Positions 13,919 through 16,721 of a DNA stretch of 16,721 nt are shown here, piece by piece. The notes below the pieces were generated by a model. It had not been told where the DNA came from, ran no database searches, and was given only the letters and a program-made list of their open reading frames with translations. Origin of the DNA: JBEKYD01 sp049509915 (GTDB lineage Bacteria > Acidobacteriota > Terriglobia > Bryobacterales > Bryobacteraceae); the NCBI GenBank assembly GCA_049509915.1, contig JBEKZL010000201.1:1-16721 (forward strand). Reading direction: 5' to 3'. Position 1 is the first letter of the stretch; each line of letters opens with the position of its first letter. A program made the position numbers and the translations under genes.

Positions 13919-14548
13919 GAGTATCGATTGCGCCTTTCGATGAACCATAGTCGCGCCAGGCGGCGCTTACGCGGCTCGCAATCACGGCGATCGCAACCGC
14001 ACCCGGATCCGGAGAGCCGATGCTGCGCTCTCCCGTATAGGCGAGGTCCCGGCCGCCGCGCGTTCGGCCGCTTGGGCGGCGTTGGCCAGGGCTTCGGCCG
14101 GGCCCGCCGGCAGGTCCGCTTCCAGTCGGTCGATGGCGGGGACGAGGGCGTCCAGCAGAGTCTTGTCACCCAGCGAAGCGCCGCCGCGCGCCTGAATACC
14201 TTCGACGGCGGCGCGCAGCATCGCCACCACATCGGCGCCGGAGAGCGTGGCCTTCGCCCCGGCCGCCGTTCCGGCGCGCAGAAACGCAGTGCCCCAAATA
14301 GGGCCGGAGGTGCCACCCACGCGGCTCGCGATCGTCAGGCCGATTTTCTTGAGAAAAGCTCCGGGGCTGGTGCGGTCGAACCCGTCGAAGCCCTCCAGTA
14401 CCTTTTCGAAACCGCGCGCCAGGGAATAACCGAAATCGCCGTCGCCAACCACCGAATCGAGTTGACAGAAATAAGTCTCGTTGGCGATAGCAGTCTCAGC
14501 GATGGTGCGCACAACCAGTTCCACCGCGGCAAGGGAAGAGTGTTCCAT
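13899..14548 (-). CDS. dhaL: dihydroxyacetone kinase subunit DhaL, frameshifted near the 3' end
   Basis: From ATG 14548 the frame encodes the nucleotide-binding DhaL subunit: LDSVVGDGDFG with Mg/ADP ligands Asp31, Asp36 and Asp38, RVGGTSGPIWGTAFLRAG at 77-92, and GDKTLLDAL near 127. As read, it ends at 13982 after 188 residues with an Arg-rich tail. One frame over, from about 14055, it continues with GRDLAYTGERSIGSPDPGAV, the conserved DhaL C-terminus, through AIAVIASRVSAAW to HEKIRQ and TGA at 13901-13899. A missing base in the GC run at 14050-14062 explains this; the full protein would have about 216 residues. It is either a real mutation or a sequencing/assembly error. No good ribosome site precedes the ATG. 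dhaL comes before dhaK here. Confidence 0.85.
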
Positions 14549-14792
14549 ACTCAGTTAGCCGAAGCATTCCCGACGGACAGTACGGCTTCCAAAGGAGACA
14601 TAGCGAGCGCCGGGGCTCACCCTACATTCTATTACCTGTCGGAACGGCAACGCTGCAGATGGAAGTGCTGCTCCCGAGGCGAAGCCCCTATCGGACTGTT
14701 GGCCTGCCGACCGCCGAAGATGCCTGAAACCAGCCGGATGCGGGAGTCGTCACAAATTGCAACAGCCCAAAAATAATGGAACTTCGAGACGC

Positions 14793-16154
14793 ATGTCTAT
14801 TTCTTTAGCCGCGGCGGGGAGCGACGTCCTGTACCGAACGCACGTGAACCCGCCGTGGGTGCGGCTGCTCGATTTGCTTCGGATGAACGTACGCTACCAG
14901 CGCTGCCAGGGTGCGGAGCTATTCACCGCCGACGGCCGCCGGATCCTCGATTTTCTCTCGGGGTATTGCGTACATAATGCAGGTCACAATCATCCGGCGA
15001 TCGTAGCGGCGTTGAAGGAGGAGCTCGACCGGTCCGGTCCGGCCATGCTGCAAAGCCACGTGCCTGAGTTGGCCGGGCAACTGGCGGAACGACTGGCCAG
15101 GCTGGCCGGAGGTGCCGCGCCGCGAGTCTTCTTCACCAGTTCGGGCAGCGAGGGCGTGGAAACCGCCATCAAGTTCGCGCGAGCCCACACCGGCCGCGCT
15201 GGGCTTCTTTATGCCGAGCACGCTTTCCATGGCCTGACCTGCGGCTCACTTTCTTTGATGAGCGATGGCTTCTGGCACCAAGGCTTCGGCCCGCTGCTGC
15301 CGGAGACGCAATCCATTCCCTTCGCCGATACCGACGCCCTGGAGCGGCAGCTCTCTAGCCGCAGGTTCGCGGCGTTTTTCGTCGAGCCGATCCAGGCCGA
15401 GGCCGGCATCCGCCTGCCCGGTGAAATCTATTTGCGGGCGGCCCGCGAGCTGACCCGCCGATACGGAACCCTGTTGGTGCTGGATGAGGTGCAGACCGGA
15501 ATGTTCCGCACGGGCCGCTTCCTGGCGGCTCAGCGCTACGGCGTGGAAGCCGATATGGTAATCCCGGCCAAGGCGCTTTCGGGCGGCCTGGTGCCGGTGG
15601 GGGCGGTGCTGATGACCGAAGCCGTTTCGGATTCCGTCTTCACCAGCCTCAAAAGGGCTATCGTCCACGCGTCGACATACGGCGAAAACTCGCTGGCCAT
15701 GCGTGCCGGGCTGGCCACACTGGATGTGCTGGAGCGTCAATCGCTGGGGGCGCGCGCCATCGAGCTCGGCTCGGAATTGCGCCGCCGGCTTACGGCCGCG
15801 CTCTCCGGCTACGAAATGGTGGCTGACGTGCGAGGCGAAGGCATGCTTTCCGGAATTGAGTTTCGGGCTCCGCGCCAGCTGTCGCTGCGGGTGGGGTTTG
15901 AGGCCTTCCGCAAAATCCATCCCGGCATGTTCGGACAAGTGCTGGTGATGCGCCTTTTCCGCGATAAGAACATCCTCACCCAGATTTGCGGCAACAATTT
16001 CCTGGTACTGAAAGTGGCTCCGCCATTGGTGGCCAGCCTGGAGCAGGTCGAGGAATTTGTCGACGCCATCCGTGACGTGGTCGACGCGGCGCACAATTCC
16101 GCCGCCTTCTGGAGCGAGGCGCTGGGCCTGGCGCGAAGGGCGGCCGGCATCTGA
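14793..16154 (+). CDS. class III PLP-dependent aminotransferase
   Basis: 453 residues from ATG 14793 (alternative: TTG 14757, 12 codons longer; neither has a strong ribosome site). Fold-type I, class III (ornithine/GABA/acetylornithine-like). Seen: GYCVHNAGHNHP at 57-68, SSGSEGVETAIKFAR (phosphate cup, 116-130), HAFHG at 143-147, FVEPIQAEAG with Glu198, LDEVQTGMFRTG with Asp231 holding the pyridine nitrogen, and AKALSGG with Schiff-base Lys260. The last 60 residues (KIHPGMFGQ, RLFRDKNILTQICGNN, LKVAPPL) fit a subgroup annotated only as aspartate-aminotransferase-family protein; a role in lipid or natural-product amination (as with HpnO in hopanoids) is possible but unproven. The FAD oxidoreductase gene follows after 87 bases. 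Confidence 0.9.
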   Translation: MSISLAAAGSDVLYRTHVNPPWVRLLDLLRMNVRYQRCQGAELFTADGRRILDFLSGYCVHNAGHNHPAIVAALKEELDRSGPAMLQSHVPELAGQLAERLARLAGGAAPRVFFTSSGSEGVETAIKFARAHTGRAGLLYAEHAFHGLTCGSLSLMSDGFWHQGFGPLLPETQSIPFADTDALERQLSSRRFAAFFVEPIQAEAGIRLPGEIYLRAARELTRRYGTLLVLDEVQTGMFRTGRFLAAQRYGVEADMVIPAKALSGGLVPVGAVLMTEAVSDSVFTSLKRAIVHASTYGENSLAMRAGLATLDVLERQSLGARAIELGSELRRRLTAALSGYEMVADVRGEGMLSGIEFRAPRQLSLRVGFEAFRKIHPGMFGQVLVMRLFRDKNILTQICGNNFLVLKVAPPLVASLEQVEEFVDAIRDVVDAAHNSAAFWSEALGLARRAAGI

Positions 16155-16241
16155 CGGTCTTCATGGAACCTCCGCCCATGAGTATGACCGCGATCCCCTT
16201 TACCGGGAACACGCACGAATGACGAACCGAAAAGGAGCGAG

Positions 16242-16721
16242 ATGACGCCGGTATCGGCAACAGACCTATTCGTTGTCGGCGGCGGTCCGGCCGGACTGGC
16301 AACCGCACTGGCTGCGCGGCGGCTGGGACTCGACGTTACCGTTGCCGATTGCAGCCAACCGCCGTTGGATAAGGCTTGCGGCGAAGGCATCATGCCGGAC
16401 GGCGTGCGCGCGGCGCGCTCGCTCGGACTCGAGCTCGAAGACGCCGGGCCGCGGCCGTTCGCCGGCATCCGGTTCGCCGAGGGCACCGAATCGGCGGAGG
16501 CCCGTTTCCCCACTGGCCGCGGCTTCGGGCTGCGCCGCACCGTCCTGCACCAGTTTCTCGTCGACCATGCGCACCAGGCCGGCGTGCGCCTGCTGTGGGG
16601 CGCGCGCGTAACCTCTCTGGTAAACGCGGGCGTGTGGGTAGACGACCGGCTGGTGCGGGCGCGCTGGATCGCCGGCGCCGACGGAGGCAACTCGGCCGTG
16701 CGGCGCTGGGCCGGCCTCGAT
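16242..16721 (+). CDS. FAD-dependent oxidoreductase (geranylgeranyl-reductase/monooxygenase type), 3' end outside window
   Basis: 160 residues are visible from ATG 16242, which has AAAAGGAG five bases upstream. The N-terminus is a dinucleotide-binding fold, LFVVGGGPAGLATALAARRLG (GxGxxG), followed by DKACGEGIMPDG, the K/C-GEG-MP block of geranylgeranyl reductases and related flavin-dependent enzymes, and RRTVLHQFLVDHA. Near the right edge AGADGGNSAVRR is the GD motif that binds FAD ribityl and pyrophosphate. The substrate could be an isoprenoid chain or an aromatic/polyketide product; the visible part cannot decide. Its spacing to the aminotransferase suggests one operon and a joint biosynthetic path. 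Confidence 0.88.
   Translation, partial: MTPVSATDLFVVGGGPAGLATALAARRLGLDVTVADCSQPPLDKACGEGIMPDGVRAARSLGLELEDAGPRPFAGIRFAEGTESAEARFPTGRGFGLRRTVLHQFLVDHAHQAGVRLLWGARVTSLVNAGVWVDDRLVRARWIAGADGGNSAVRRWAGLD

Noticed and set aside
13487..14776. 429-codon open frame on the plus strand
   Set aside because: Antisense to dhaK and dhaL, whose motifs and overlap are clear; its translation is Arg/Gly-rich and unrecognised.
15246..16094. 282-codon open frame on the minus strand
   Set aside because: Antisense to the class III aminotransferase; no motifs.
1..16721. CRISPR array, rRNA or complete tRNA
   Set aside because: No spaced repeats of CRISPR type, no rRNA segments and no complete tRNA cloverleaf were recognised on either strand.

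Overview
The window is GC-rich DNA (except for a few junction patches) from a Gram-negative-type bacterium: it holds lipoprotein, RND-efflux and outer-membrane-factor remnants, a Tat-type signal peptide and a possible PEP-CTERM remnant. This mix, together with a secreted mannonate dehydratase and many decayed genes, would fit a soil Acidobacteriota genome of the Bryobacterales/Solibacter type. That placement is inference; no rRNA or other marker is present.

Layout. 1-507 (+) is the C-terminal part of an MBL-fold hydrolase. 619-2524 (-) is a two-gene encapsulin nanocompartment operon: a DyP-type peroxidase with a C-terminal cargo-loading peptide, overlapping by 8 bases a family 1 encapsulin shell gene. 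A candidate promoter with a tandem 13-bp repeat lies just upstream. 3061-3528 (-) is a secreted NTF2/SnoaL-like protein. 3564-4163 holds an unassigned open frame and the C-terminal stump of an enolase-superfamily mannonate dehydratase, followed by an intact xylose-isomerase-fold mannonate dehydratase with a Tat-type leader (4187-5254, +). 5255-6515 is mostly decayed sequence, with a stump of an M20 peptidase and a frameshifted gene that may have encoded a PEP-CTERM protein. 6516-9893 (+) holds an intact M20 dipeptidase and a large polytopic membrane protein.

10008-11820 (-) is a gene graveyard. Reading along the minus strand there is an acyltransferase-3 C-terminus with an internal stop, then the N-terminus of an RND membrane-fusion lipoprotein, the C-terminus of the RND pump, the 5' half of a group II intron with a truncated reverse transcriptase, and the C-terminus of a TolC-type outer-membrane factor. 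The three efflux pieces keep operon order, so this looks like one tripartite pump operon collapsed by deletions around an intron.

11852-14548 (-) holds a zinc-type CDF exporter and a dihydroxyacetone kinase pair in the order dhaL-dhaK; dhaL is frameshifted near its 3' end and its restored frame overlaps dhaK. Divergent from dhaL, 14793 to the window end (+) carries a class III PLP aminotransferase and the start of an FAD-dependent oxidoreductase, a likely biosynthetic pair.

The best-supported functional system is the DyP-encapsulin compartment. The most unusual structure is the eroded efflux operon with the intron fragment. All calls come from reading the sequence and from family knowledge; no database search was run.
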